A stretch of 41,470 nt of DNA from JAXGXJ01 sp050943595 (GTDB lineage Bacteria > Actinomycetota > Thermoleophilia > RBG-16-64-13): assembly GCA_050943595.1 (NCBI GenBank), contig JBMNPM010000013.1, positions 1 to 41,470 of the forward strand. The letters are read 5' to 3'. Position 1 is the first letter of the stretch; every line of letters begins with the position of its first letter. The position numbers and the translations under genes are program-made. The notes beneath the pieces are model-generated. The model searched no databases and was not told where the DNA came from. It saw only the letters and a program-made list of their open reading frames with translations. This document shows, piece after piece, positions 21,318 through 30,500 of this stretch.

Positions 21318-22132
21318 TCACCGACAGGAGATTTCTGGTAGACGTGGGGATGCAGGGTCTATCCATGCCCGTCAAGGTACCTTCGCGCAGCGTGTCCGAG
21401 GGGCAGTCGACCATAGCCGACATCTCTGTCTCCGCGCGCATCAGGCACGAGTTCGAGGCTCGGTGGATCGACACCTTTGCGCATATCCTTCACCGCCATC
21501 GTGATCACATCAGTGCCGCGTCTCTTATTGACCATGTGGGTGAGTACATCGAAGCTCTGCAGGCGTCGGTCGTCACTGTGACGCTCGATTTCCCCTTCTT
21601 CTATGAGAAGGAAGCTCCTGTCTCTCGTGAGAAGTGCCTGGTTCGTTACCAGTGCGGGTATACGGTCAAGGCCAATTCCATCGCAGGCCGGCCTCGGGCC
21701 ATATTGAGGGTCGACGTCCCAGTGCTTACCACGCATCCGGCCTCGACATCACAGGGGGAGCTGGCCTCGATACTGCAGGGGGAGGGGGGAGCGTTCACTC
21801 AGTCGAGCATGATAACTGTGGAGGTCGAGCCTCTCCGAGATGTTTTCCCCGAAGATCTGGTCGATCTGGTCGAACACCACGCTCTTGTGCCTCTCTACTC
21901 GTACCTGACGGCTGAAGACCAGGCCTATCTCATCCGGCAGGCTTACACCGGTCACAGGTCCAGCGTGGTGGTCGTGGACAACGTCAGGGATGAGTTGGCG
22001 CGCCATCGAGGTATTGCCTGGTATTCCGTGGTCAGCGTGGACCGTGGCATGTTTCATTCCTACGCGACCATGGTCGCTACCGAGAAGAGTATGTGGATCC
22101 CATTCGAGGGCTATGAGGCCGATGAGGTTTGA
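21314..22132 (+). CDS. FolE2 (GTP cyclohydrolase IB)-like protein lacking the canonical Cys motif
   Basis: This 272-residue protein follows the FolE2 layout: an N-terminal DVGMQGLSMPVKV strand, TIADISVSARI, FPFFYEKEAPVS, a VDVPV strand, MITVEVEPL and the late VVVDNVRDEL. In characterised FolE2 the VPV strand leads into a CPCSKEIS-like metal and catalytic segment and an AHNQR motif. Here those read HPAS (residues 141-144) and AFTQS, so the conserved Cys is lost. A Glu-rich helix (VEHHALVPLY) and a late His (GMFHSYA) could still ligate metal. The family opens the imidazole ring of GTP; with these changes the substrate or chemistry is probably different. It overlaps the upstream paralogue by 4 bases, implying coordinated expression with the kinase-like pair. 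Confidence 0.75.
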   Translation: MITDRRFLVDVGMQGLSMPVKVPSRSVSEGQSTIADISVSARIRHEFEARWIDTFAHILHRHRDHISAASLIDHVGEYIEALQASVVTVTLDFPFFYEKEAPVSREKCLVRYQCGYTVKANSIAGRPRAILRVDVPVLTTHPASTSQGELASILQGEGGAFTQSSMITVEVEPLRDVFPEDLVDLVEHHALVPLYSYLTAEDQAYLIRQAYTGHRSSVVVVDNVRDELARHRGIAWYSVVSVDRGMFHSYATMVATEKSMWIPFEGYEADEV

Positions 22133-22407
22133 TACCCAAGCGCGGAGTGCTGTATGAACGGGACGCCTGTACGACACGGGACGTGTCTGCTATCTTGACT
22201 GGAAGCGCGGCACCGCCCGCGGGTATACTGCACACCTGGAGTTCATGAGCATAGTCTCCCGCCACGCCCAGTCTCTTGCGAGCCCTGCTGCCAGGCCGGG
22301 CTTGATTCGGGCACACTACGTGACCTGGGCGAGCCGTTTACCCTCTTGTAGCGGCCCCCTCGTGCGCGCGTGATTGTGCGCCTGCCTTTTCCCTACCTGG
22401 AGGAACG

Positions 22408-23853
22408 ATGAGTGTAAGACTGTCTGACGGCCGGCTCTTGCCGATGGAGATGCACAAGGTACGTATTGTGCAGAAGACTAATTTGATCCCATCTGCACAG
22501 AGATTGGAAGCCATGACCGCGGCGGGGTATAACACCTATCTCCTGCGTTCGTCGAGCGTCTTCATGGACATGTTGACGGACAGCGGCACCAACGCCATGA
22601 GTGACAACCAACTGGCGGCCATGATGGTCTCCGACGACGCCTATGCCGGCTCGGAGAGCTACTATAAGATGGCGGCCGCGGTTGAGGAGGTGTTCGGGCT
22701 CAAGTACGTTCTTCCGGTGCATCAGGGGCGGGCAGCCGAGCATCTCATCGCCCGTCTGTTTGTGAAGCCGGGTGACGTTATCCCCATGAATTACCACTTC
22801 ACGACCACTAAGACCCATTTCAACCTCATGGGTGGGAAGGTCTTGGAGATACTGCACGACAGTGCACTTGCGGCCGAGGGAGACGATCCGTTCAAAGGCA
22901 ACATGGACCTGGATAAGTTGCGCCAGGTTATTTCCACGTATGGTGCCGACAAGATATCGTTTGTGCGCATGGAGTGCACCACCAACCTTATTGGCGGCCA
23001 GCCCTTCTCTTTGGGCAACCTCAAAGAGATCCGTGCTATCGCCGACCAGCACGGCCTGATCGTGGTCATCGACGGCAGTCTCATTTCTGAGAATGCCTAC
23101 CTGATCAAACAGCGTGAGCCTGGATACGAGGATTGGTCCATTAAAGACATCATCCGCGAGATGGCCAAACAGGCCGACATTACGTATCTATCGGCCCGCA
23201 AGAGCTGCAGCGTGCGCGGCGGCATGATAGCCACCAACAACGAGGAGCACTACAAGACCATCCTGCCTTGGCTTCCGGTCTACGAAGGGTTCCTGACCTA
23301 TGGTGGCATGTCTGCCCGGGAGATTGAGGCCATGGCCGTTGGCGTCCGGGAGATGTGTGATGATGATGTGGCTGGTGTCTCGGTAGAGTTCATCCGTTTC
23401 TTTGTGGAACGACTCGTGGAGAAGGGTGTGCCTGTGGTCACTCCTCCCGGCGGTCTTGGCTGTCACATCGACGCTACGCGCTTCATCCCTCATGTCCCGT
23501 CTCTGAAGTACACGGCCGGCGCCCTGTGCGCAGCCGTCTACCTGTGCTCAGGCATCCGCGGTATGGAACGAGGCACGGTCTCGATGGATCGTGATGAGGC
23601 TGGTAATGACGTGCCGTCGGACATGGAGTTGGTGCGTCTGGCCGTTCCGCGGCGCGTCTACACCATGTCGCACATCGAGTATGCCGTCGACCGGCTCCAC
23701 TGGCTCTACGAACACCGCGACCTGGTCGATGGTTTGACGTTTGTGGAAGAGCCGCCCGTGTTGCGCTTCTTCTTCGGCCGCATGAAGGCCTTCAACAATT
23801 GGGGCGAAGCCCTCGTGAAGGCATTCCAGGCCGACTTCGGCACCGAGATGTAA
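22408..23853 (+). CDS. Tyrosine phenol-lyase/tryptophanase-like PLP lyase
   Basis: This is a 481-residue beta-eliminating lyase of fold type I. Family motifs are strong: LTDSGTNAMS, DAYAGSESYY, HQGRAAEHL, NLIGGQP and VRLAVPRRVY; the PLP lysine is Lys265 in SARKSC. Substrate-side residues match tyrosine phenol-lyase rather than tryptophanase: HFTTTK (Thr where tryptophanase has Asp), GMERG (Arg388) and LRFFF (Phe454-Phe455). An oddity is IDGSL at 222-225: the Arg that contacts PLP O3' in both families is Leu225. The family cleaves beta-substituted amino acids to pyruvate, ammonia and a leaving group; the natural leaving group here is uncertain. A GGAGGAACG site precedes the ATG, 275 bases after the FolE2-like gene. 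Confidence 0.85.
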   Translation: MSVRLSDGRLLPMEMHKVRIVQKTNLIPSAQRLEAMTAAGYNTYLLRSSSVFMDMLTDSGTNAMSDNQLAAMMVSDDAYAGSESYYKMAAAVEEVFGLKYVLPVHQGRAAEHLIARLFVKPGDVIPMNYHFTTTKTHFNLMGGKVLEILHDSALAAEGDDPFKGNMDLDKLRQVISTYGADKISFVRMECTTNLIGGQPFSLGNLKEIRAIADQHGLIVVIDGSLISENAYLIKQREPGYEDWSIKDIIREMAKQADITYLSARKSCSVRGGMIATNNEEHYKTILPWLPVYEGFLTYGGMSAREIEAMAVGVREMCDDDVAGVSVEFIRFFVERLVEKGVPVVTPPGGLGCHIDATRFIPHVPSLKYTAGALCAAVYLCSGIRGMERGTVSMDRDEAGNDVPSDMELVRLAVPRRVYTMSHIEYAVDRLHWLYEHRDLVDGLTFVEEPPVLRFFFGRMKAFNNWGEALVKAFQADFGTEM

Positions 23854-23876
23854 CACCGCGCCGAGATGTAACACCG
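23843..23876 (+). repeat. 16-bp direct repeat duplicating the lyase stop codon
   Basis: CCGAGATGTAACACCG occurs at 23843-23858 and again at 23861-23876, with CG between. The first copy contains the last codons (Glu-Met) and TAA of the lyase gene and the second repeats them just downstream: an 18-base tandem duplication across the gene end. Confidence 0.85.
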
Positions 23877-23914
23877 GAACCGGAGGGAAGCGGCACAAGA
23901 ATCGTGCGTGCGAT

Positions 23915-23953
23915 AACCGGCGAGGGGACGCGTCTTGCGTCCTCTCGCCGGTT
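23915..23953. terminator. Strong hairpin between convergent operons, probable bidirectional terminator
   Basis: A 16-base left arm (23915-23930, AACCGGCGAGGGGACG) pairs with 23938-23953 (CGTCCTCTCGCCGGTT), with one G-T pair and a 7-base loop. It sits between the lyase stop and the convergent sensor-kinase stop, the expected place for a shared terminator. There is no long T-tract on either side, so factor-independence is uncertain. Confidence 0.7.
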
Positions 23954-25198
23954 TCATCTCGAATCAGGATCTTCGCTACTGCGTGTTTTTCCCATCTTTG
24001 GTTCGTCGGGCTTGCGAGCTCCGTCCGGAGTACCCTCTGTTGCGGCGGTTACGGTCATGGGCGCCTCGGGGCCCGCATCCTGGAGCGTGACGGTGAACGT
24101 GCTACCTGTGCCTCTCTCGCTCTTGACGCTCGTGTCCCCGCCGTAGAGATGGGCTAGCTTGCGCACAGTGGAGAGCCCCAGGCCACTGCCTGTGACCTTG
24201 ATGGTGTCCTGGTTCTTGATGCGGACGAACTCCTGAAAGATCTGGGCGGACTCCTCGGGCGTAAGGCCGATGCCTGTATCGCTCACCGTGATCCGGATCC
24301 CCTGTCCCACTCGGGCCATGTCGACGGTAACCCTGCCGCCGTCACGGTTGTACTTCACGGCGTTGGATAGGAGATTGTTGAGGATGATCTCGATCTCGTC
24401 GGGGTCGGCCCGCATCTCCACAGGTCCGAATGGCCGGAGGTCGACGGTGATCCCGCGCTCGGCGGCTTCGACAGCCAGGAGGTCGATGGTTGCGCGCCCC
24501 AGCGCGTGGACATCGACGGTTTGAAGATACCGCTGCTTTTGACCCGACTCAATCCTCGCGAGGTCGAGGAGGTCGAAGATGAGCTTACGCATGCCGTCCA
24601 GGCGGAGGAGGCTACGGTCGAACATATGTTGCCGCTCGGGCGGTTCGTCGACGCGCAGTATCCGGAGGTAGCCCTCCACAGCGTTGAGTGGTGCTTTGAG
24701 TTCATGAGCCAGCACGGAGGTGAAGTTGAACCTCACCTGGCGTTTCTCCTCGGCCAGCCGGCGGGCTTCACGGTTGATAATCAGCTGGGAGGTGGCCCTT
24801 TGGACGGATCGGCACAGTTTATCGGGTTCGAAGGGCTTGGTCAGGAAATCGTAGGCCCCCAGCTTCATGGCTTTCACGGCGGATTCAGGGGTGGCGAAGG
24901 TTGCGATCATGACGGTGACGATGTTCTGGCCCCGGTCTCTCAGTTGCGCCAGCACGTCGAGCCCGCTGATGTTGGGAAGGCTCAGGTCGAGCAGCATGAT
25001 GTCGAAAACCGCTCCCTCGGCCACATCGGCGAGCAGGGACTCGCCGTCGCCGAAACAGGTGGATTCGTAAGCGACGTCTACTCTCACGTCTTCTACATGT
25101 ACGTGGAGGCGGTCCAGGATCCGCTTCAGCGCTTGGCGGAGGGGGGCATCGTCGTCCACTATGGCGACCCGGAGGACTTCTCGGCGCAGATCGTTCAT
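23954..25198 (-). CDS. Hybrid response regulator-histidine kinase
   Basis: This is a 414-residue soluble signalling protein. An N-terminal receiver domain (about 10-130) has the acidic pocket VDDD, phospho-acceptor Asp in MLLDLSLP, and the TKPF lysine. A HisKA helix follows with the phospho-His in LAHELKAPLNAVEGY (~175), then a HATPase domain with N box NNLLSNAVKYN, G1 DTGIGL and G2 GSGLGLSTV. The last ~40 residues are low-complexity. There is no membrane segment, so it reads a cytoplasmic signal or is itself switched through its receiver. It is the last gene of the hydrogenase operon, 83 bases behind a stand-alone response regulator, suggesting a phosphorelay tied to hydrogen or redox state. 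Confidence 0.9.
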   Translation of the reverse strand: MNDLRREVLRVAIVDDDAPLRQALKRILDRLHVHVEDVRVDVAYESTCFGDGESLLADVAEGAVFDIMLLDLSLPNISGLDVLAQLRDRGQNIVTVMIATFATPESAVKAMKLGAYDFLTKPFEPDKLCRSVQRATSQLIINREARRLAEEKRQVRFNFTSVLAHELKAPLNAVEGYLRILRVDEPPERQHMFDRSLLRLDGMRKLIFDLLDLARIESGQKQRYLQTVDVHALGRATIDLLAVEAAERGITVDLRPFGPVEMRADPDEIEIILNNLLSNAVKYNRDGGRVTVDMARVGQGIRITVSDTGIGLTPEESAQIFQEFVRIKNQDTIKVTGSGLGLSTVRKLAHLYGGDTSVKSERGTGSTFTVTLQDAGPEAPMTVTAATEGTPDGARKPDEPKMGKTRSSEDPDSR

Positions 25199-25281
25199 GC
25201 CCCTCAGCTAGGAGCCTGCTGGGCCGGTGGTTGGCTCTTTGATGTAGGGAGATACATCTAACAGCCGGGCATCGGCCTGGG

Positions 25282-25713
25282 TCAGTCTCCGTGAGAAGGG
25301 AAAGGTGGCCGGACGCCGCCCAGCAGGTCGTCGATCATAGCCAGTAGCCGGTGCACATCCGGCGGTTTGCGCATGTATGCATCAATGTGCATCTGGTCCA
25401 AGTCGGTCTGCGATCGGGGATCGAAGTCGAGGCCCCGCGTGGCGGAGATCGACGTACAGATGATGATGGGGATATCGCCGTAGTGGACGTCTTCCTTCAA
25501 AGCGCGGGCGAAGGAGAAGCCGGAATTGAGGTCGGTCATCATCAGATCAGATATGACCAGATCCGGCCTCTCCTTCGCCATTTCCGCCAACGCCTGTCGC
25601 GGCCCTATGGCTGTGAGGACACGATAACCTGCTCCCTTGAGTATCGCTCGGTTGTACTCGAGGAAGTCGTAATCATCGTCAACGACGAGTATGAGAGGCT
25701 CCGCGGCAGTCAT
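25282..25713 (-). CDS. Single-domain response regulator
   Basis: This is about 143 residues that are essentially one receiver domain. The acidic pair is in LVVDDDYDF, the phospho-acceptor Asp in LVISDLMM, the switch Thr/Ser in IIICTSIS, and the Lys in YMRKP. There is no DNA-binding output domain, so it probably relays phosphate or acts by protein contact. An unusual loop between strands 4 and 5 (GLDFDPRSQTDLDQMHIDAY) is longer than normal. The ATG at 25713 is the best start by alignment, although an in-frame ATG upstream overlaps hydA. It lies 22 bases after the hydA stop, in one operon with it and the sensor kinase. Confidence 0.85.
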   Translation of the reverse strand: MTAAEPLILVVDDDYDFLEYNRAILKGAGYRVLTAIGPRQALAEMAKERPDLVISDLMMTDLNSGFSFARALKEDVHYGDIPIIICTSISATRGLDFDPRSQTDLDQMHIDAYMRKPPDVHRLLAMIDDLLGGVRPPFPSHGD

Positions 25714-25735
25714 GTCGGGAATAGTATCGATATTC

Positions 25736-27505
25736 TCAGACGCGTTCCTTACGGGTGTACGTAGTATGCAGGAGATGATGGGACTTCTCACCCAGAGGTT
25801 CGCCCAACCATTCCTCGTACAACTGCATCACTGCAGGGTTCTGATGCGACTTGCGCAGCTCGCGGCTCTCGTCCTCTTCATAGATGGCCTTGATACGTTT
25901 ACGCCGGACGTCGTCGGAGGTCAGACGTGGCTGGCCACCGCCGCCGATGCATCCGCCCGGACAGGTCATAATTTCCACAAAGTGGTAGTTGGCCTCTCCA
26001 CTGCGAATGCGGTCGATGACCTTCTGCGCGTTCGCCAAACCGTGAGCCACGGCCACATTGAGGGTTGCGCCCTTGAGAAAATCCCACTCCGGTTTAGTGT
26101 CGGTAATAGCCACCGACGCTTCTTTCACGCCTTCCAGACCGGCGACGGGCTCTACGTGTAGGTTTTCAAAGGGGAAGTCCTGACCGGTGACTATCTCGTA
26201 GGCGGTACGGAGCGCTGCTTCCATCACTCCGCCGGTATTCGCGAAGATGTCGGCTGCACCGGTGGAGATGCCCAGCGGCGTATCCTGCTTTTCATCGGGC
26301 AGGTTGACAAAGTCAATGCCTGCCTGCTTGATCATGCGGCCAAGCTCACGGGTGGTGAGCACCATGTCCACGTCTTGACACCCGGTGTCGTTCATTTCCG
26401 GTCGTTGACACTCGAATTTCTTGGCCGTGCACGGCATGACCGACACCACGACGATATCCTGAGGGTCTGTGCCCAGTTTCTCGGCGTAGTAGGTCTTGGC
26501 CATTGCGCCAAACATTTGTTGCGGCGACTTACAGGTCGAGAGGTTGTCGGTCATGTCGGGGTTGAAGTGCTCCATGTAATTGATCCAGCCCGGCGAGCAG
26601 CTGGTGAACATGGGGAGAGCGACCTTTTCTTTGTCTACCAATGCCTTCTTGAGGCGGGTGAGCAGCTCTGTGCCTTCCTCCATAATGGTGAGGTCGGCAG
26701 CGAAGTTGGTGTCGAAGACATCGTCAAAACCGAGTCTCCGCAGAGCGGCTACCATGCGTCCGGTGACGCGGGTGCCTGGCTCGAGGCCGAACTCCTCGCC
26801 TAGGGCGGCCCGGATGGCCGGTGCCGTCTGCACGATGACGTGTTTACTGGGATCGTCCAGAGCATCCCAAACGTCCTCAATGGCAGAGTTCTCGGTAATG
26901 GCGCCAACCGGACAGACTGCAGCACACTGCCCGCACTGAACACAGACCACATCACTCAGGTTGCTGGCGAAGGCCGGGCCGATAACGGTGGCGAAGCCGC
27001 GTCCTTGCGCGAAGATGCTGCCCACGCCCTGGATCTCGTTGCAAACGGTTACACAGCGGCGGCACATGATGCACTTGCCGGTGTCGCGACGTAGAGCCGG
27101 TGTGGACGTATCAATCAGGCGCTTGGTTTTTTCGCCCTCAAACCTGATCTCATCGATGCCCAGTTCTTCAGCCAGTAGGCGCAGTTCGCAGTCGGCGTTT
27201 CGCGTGCAGGTCTGGCAGTTTCCGTCGTGCTCAGAGAGCAGGAGCTCCACAATCGTTCGCCGAGCTCGGCGAACCCGAGCGCTGTTGGTGATCACCTGCA
27301 TGCCTTTGGTAGCAGGCTGAGCGCAGGAAGCCACGAGGCTGCGCGCGCCGACTATCTCTACCAGACACACGCGGCAGGCGCCAATCGCTTGGAGGCCCTC
27401 GAAGTAGCAGAGGGTGGGTACCCGGGCACCCGCTTTGCGACAGGCGTCGAGTACGCTAGCACCATCCGGCACATCCACCGGAATATTGTCAACAGTTAGC
27501 CTCAT
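25736..27505 (-). CDS. hydA: [FeFe]-hydrogenase catalytic subunit HydA
   Basis: This 589-residue protein is the hydrogen-producing subunit of a bifurcating-type NAD(P)-linked [FeFe]-hydrogenase. Domain order: plant-type [2Fe-2S] (CYFEGLQAIGACRVC), a His-Cys3 cluster segment (HDGNCQTCTRNADC), two [4Fe-4S] motifs (CIMCRRCVTVC and CVQCGQCAAVCPVG), and the H-cluster domain. All three H-cluster signatures are intact: FTSCSPGW, MPCTAKKFE and EIMTCPGGCIGGGGQP. Length and order match the HydA of trimeric enzymes such as that of Thermotoga. A perfect GGAGGT site overlaps the end of hydB, 4 bases upstream. Maturases HydEFG are not in the window and must be elsewhere. Confidence 0.96.
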   Translation of the reverse strand: MRLTVDNIPVDVPDGASVLDACRKAGARVPTLCYFEGLQAIGACRVCLVEIVGARSLVASCAQPATKGMQVITNSARVRRARRTIVELLLSEHDGNCQTCTRNADCELRLLAEELGIDEIRFEGEKTKRLIDTSTPALRRDTGKCIMCRRCVTVCNEIQGVGSIFAQGRGFATVIGPAFASNLSDVVCVQCGQCAAVCPVGAITENSAIEDVWDALDDPSKHVIVQTAPAIRAALGEEFGLEPGTRVTGRMVAALRRLGFDDVFDTNFAADLTIMEEGTELLTRLKKALVDKEKVALPMFTSCSPGWINYMEHFNPDMTDNLSTCKSPQQMFGAMAKTYYAEKLGTDPQDIVVVSVMPCTAKKFECQRPEMNDTGCQDVDMVLTTRELGRMIKQAGIDFVNLPDEKQDTPLGISTGAADIFANTGGVMEAALRTAYEIVTGQDFPFENLHVEPVAGLEGVKEASVAITDTKPEWDFLKGATLNVAVAHGLANAQKVIDRIRSGEANYHFVEIMTCPGGCIGGGGQPRLTSDDVRRKRIKAIYEEDESRELRKSHQNPAVMQLYEEWLGEPLGEKSHHLLHTTYTRKERV

Positions 27506-27509
27506 ACCG

Positions 27510-30500
27510 TTATACCTCCTTCGCTCCAGCGGCTTCTACAGGAATCTTCCCGTAGTCGCAGCGCAGGCAGCGTTTAGCTTCGGCAAGCGCAGTCTCCAGA
27601 TCCCAAGGCAGCTCCACTTCGCTGAATGAGCATGCCCGGATATTGGGGTCGAGACAATCAACGCGGGCACGGGGCGTCTCGACCGGATCGGCATCTGGAT
27701 CGAAGAAGGTATCTACCGCCACGTCCTTACGCCAGAAAGCATGCTCTTCGCCACTCAGGAGCCGGTCGATACCTACAGCAGCTCGTTCGCCGGCACCCAC
27801 AGCGGCCACTACGCTGTCCGGGCCTGTGGCGGCATCACCACCGGCAAAGATCCAGTCAACGGAGGTAGCGCCTGTGAGCGAGTCGGTCTTGATCCAGCCG
27901 CGCTCCGTCTCCAACGGTACGTCTTCGCACAGTGCGGTCGGGTTGAGCCTCTGGCCGATAGCGGCAATGATATGGTCACACTCGATGAAGAAGTCGGGCA
28001 GGCGGCTTTCCACTGGGCGGCGTCGGCCGCTGGCGTCGAAGTCGCCCAATTCCATGGAGGTGCAGATCACGCCTCTGATCTTGCCCTCTGGACCACGAAC
28101 GATCTCCTTGGGAGCTACCAGCGTTTTTAGCTCGATACCCTCGTCAGCAGTGGCATCCACTTCTTCCGCCCAGGCCGGCATTTCCGCCCGGGTGCGGCGA
28201 TAGAGGATGGTCACGTGTTCAGCACCCAGACGGATAGCCGTGCGCGCCGCGTCCATAGCTGAGTTACCGGCACCCACGACGACGACCTGTTTTCCTACCG
28301 TCGTAGTACCGTTGACGTTGTAGTCGCGTAGGAAGCTGAGGGCTTCAGTTACGCCCCCGCCTTCCTCGCCGGGCACTCCGATGCTGATACCGTCAGGTGC
28401 ACCCACGCCCAGGAAGACGGCTTCATAGCCATCGTCGCGGAGACTCTGGAGCGTGAAATCACGTCCAAGTGCTTGATTGGTGTTGATGGTGACACCTATG
28501 CTCTCGATCATGCTGATTTCGCGGTTCAGTTCTTCGCGGGGGAGACGGTAGGTCGGGATAGCCTGCACGAGCATGCCACCAGGGATCGGTTCTTTCTCGA
28601 GAATGGTTGGCTTATACCCCAAGCGCCCCAGGAAGTACGCGCACGAGAGCCCGGCCGGGCCGGCTCCGATGATGGCGATCTTCTTCTGGGCGTTCTCTGC
28701 ATTCTCGCGCACTTCGGGCAGCTGTGGTTCGGTTTCTTGTTCAGCCATGAAGCGCTTGAGAGCGCGGATGGAAACAGCATCATCGAGAGGGGCGCGCTGG
28801 CACTTGCTCTCGCAGGGATGGAAGCATACGCGGCCGCAGATGCTGGCCAGCGGGTTGCGCTCCCGATGGAGACGCAAGGCCTCGTCGAAACGCTTCTCGC
28901 CGATGAGGCTCACAAAGCCCGGTATATTCACTGCGGCCGGGCAGGCGTTACTGCACCTGGCTACGAACATGGCCGAGCATATGCCGGCTTCGCAATAGTG
29001 CTTTTTGATGTGGTCTTCGAACTCTTTGCGGAAATAACGAATGTTGCTGAGGACCGGCTTGGGAGCCGTTTGGCCCAGGCCGCACAAGGCGGTGTCTTCA
29101 ATGGTCTGGCCCAGTTCCAGCAAGAGTTCGATGTCGCCCTCTTTACCCTTTCCTTCACAGATGCGGGTGACGATCTCAAGCATACGCTTGGTGCCTACGC
29201 GACAGGGTGGGCACTTCCCGCAACTCTCTTCCTGGGTGAACTCTAGGAAGAAGCGGGCCATATCGACCATGCAGCTGTCTTCATCCATGACGATGAGTCC
29301 GCCCGAGCCCATGATGGCTCCGAGTTCCTGCACGGACTCATAGTCAACCGGTACGTTCAGGTGTTGCCGGGGGATGGACCCACCCGAGGGGCCGCCCAGC
29401 TGAGCTGCCTTGAAGGTGCCATTGCCGGGAATGCCACCGGCGATGTCGTAAATGATGTCGCCCAGCGGAATGCCCATGTCGACTTCCACCAGGCCCACGT
29501 TGTTGACCTTGCCCGATAGGGCGAAGATCTTGGTGCCCGGGCTCTTTTCGGTGCCGGCGGTGCGGAACCAATCGGAGCCTTCGCGGATAATCCCGGCGAT
29601 GGTGGCCAATGTCTCGACATTATTGAGCACCGACGGTTTGCCCCAGAGACCCTTATGCGCCGGGAAAGGCGGACGGGGGCGGGGCTCGCCGCGCTTGCCC
29701 TCGATAGAGGTCATGAGTGCGGTTTCCTCGCCACATACAAAGGCACCGGAGCCGTGGGCGACATGGATATTGAAGCTAAAGTCGGTGTCGAAGATGTTCT
29801 CGCCCAGGAGACCATACTGGTGGCAGGACTCTATGGCGACATCCAGGCGCTCCAGGGCCAGAGGGTACTCAGCCCGGCAGTAGATATAACCTTCGTCGGC
29901 ACCGATAGCGCGCGCTGCGATCATCATGCCTTCGATCACAGAGTGCGGATCGCTCTCCAAGATGCTGCGGTCCATGAAGGCGCCGGGGTCGCCCTCATCG
30001 GCGTTGCAAATGATGTACTTTTTATCGCCTTTGGCCTTGGCACAGAATTCCCACTTCACCCCGGTGGGGAAACCGGCGCCACCACGGCCGCGCAGCCCGC
30101 TTTTCTTGATCTCCTCGATAATGCCCTCGGGAGTCATGTTGAGAGCCTTCGCGAAGCCTACGTAGCCATCACGGGCGATGTACTCGTCAATGCTCTCTGC
30201 TGCGATAAGGCCCTTGTTGCGCAGTACCCGCAGGTTCTGGCGGGCAAAGAAGGGGATGTCCTTGAAGAGTGGGATGCGGGCCTGCGTCGTGGGGTGCTGA
30301 TACATCAAGTGTTCTACCGGGCGGCCTTTGATCACGTGCTCGGAGACGATCTCCGCAGTGTCTTCCGGTTGGATTTTGTTGTAGAAAATGCCACCGGGGT
30401 AAACCACCAGCAGCGGACCTCCGGCACAGAAGCCGTTGCAGCCTGTCTCAATAACTTGGACTTCCTCGGCCATGCCCTGGATTTCGAGTTGTTCCATCAA

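Noticed and set aside
22195..22229. TTGACT...TATACT promoter before the lyase gene
   Set aside because: The boxes are separated by 23 bases, too far for a standard sigma-70 promoter.
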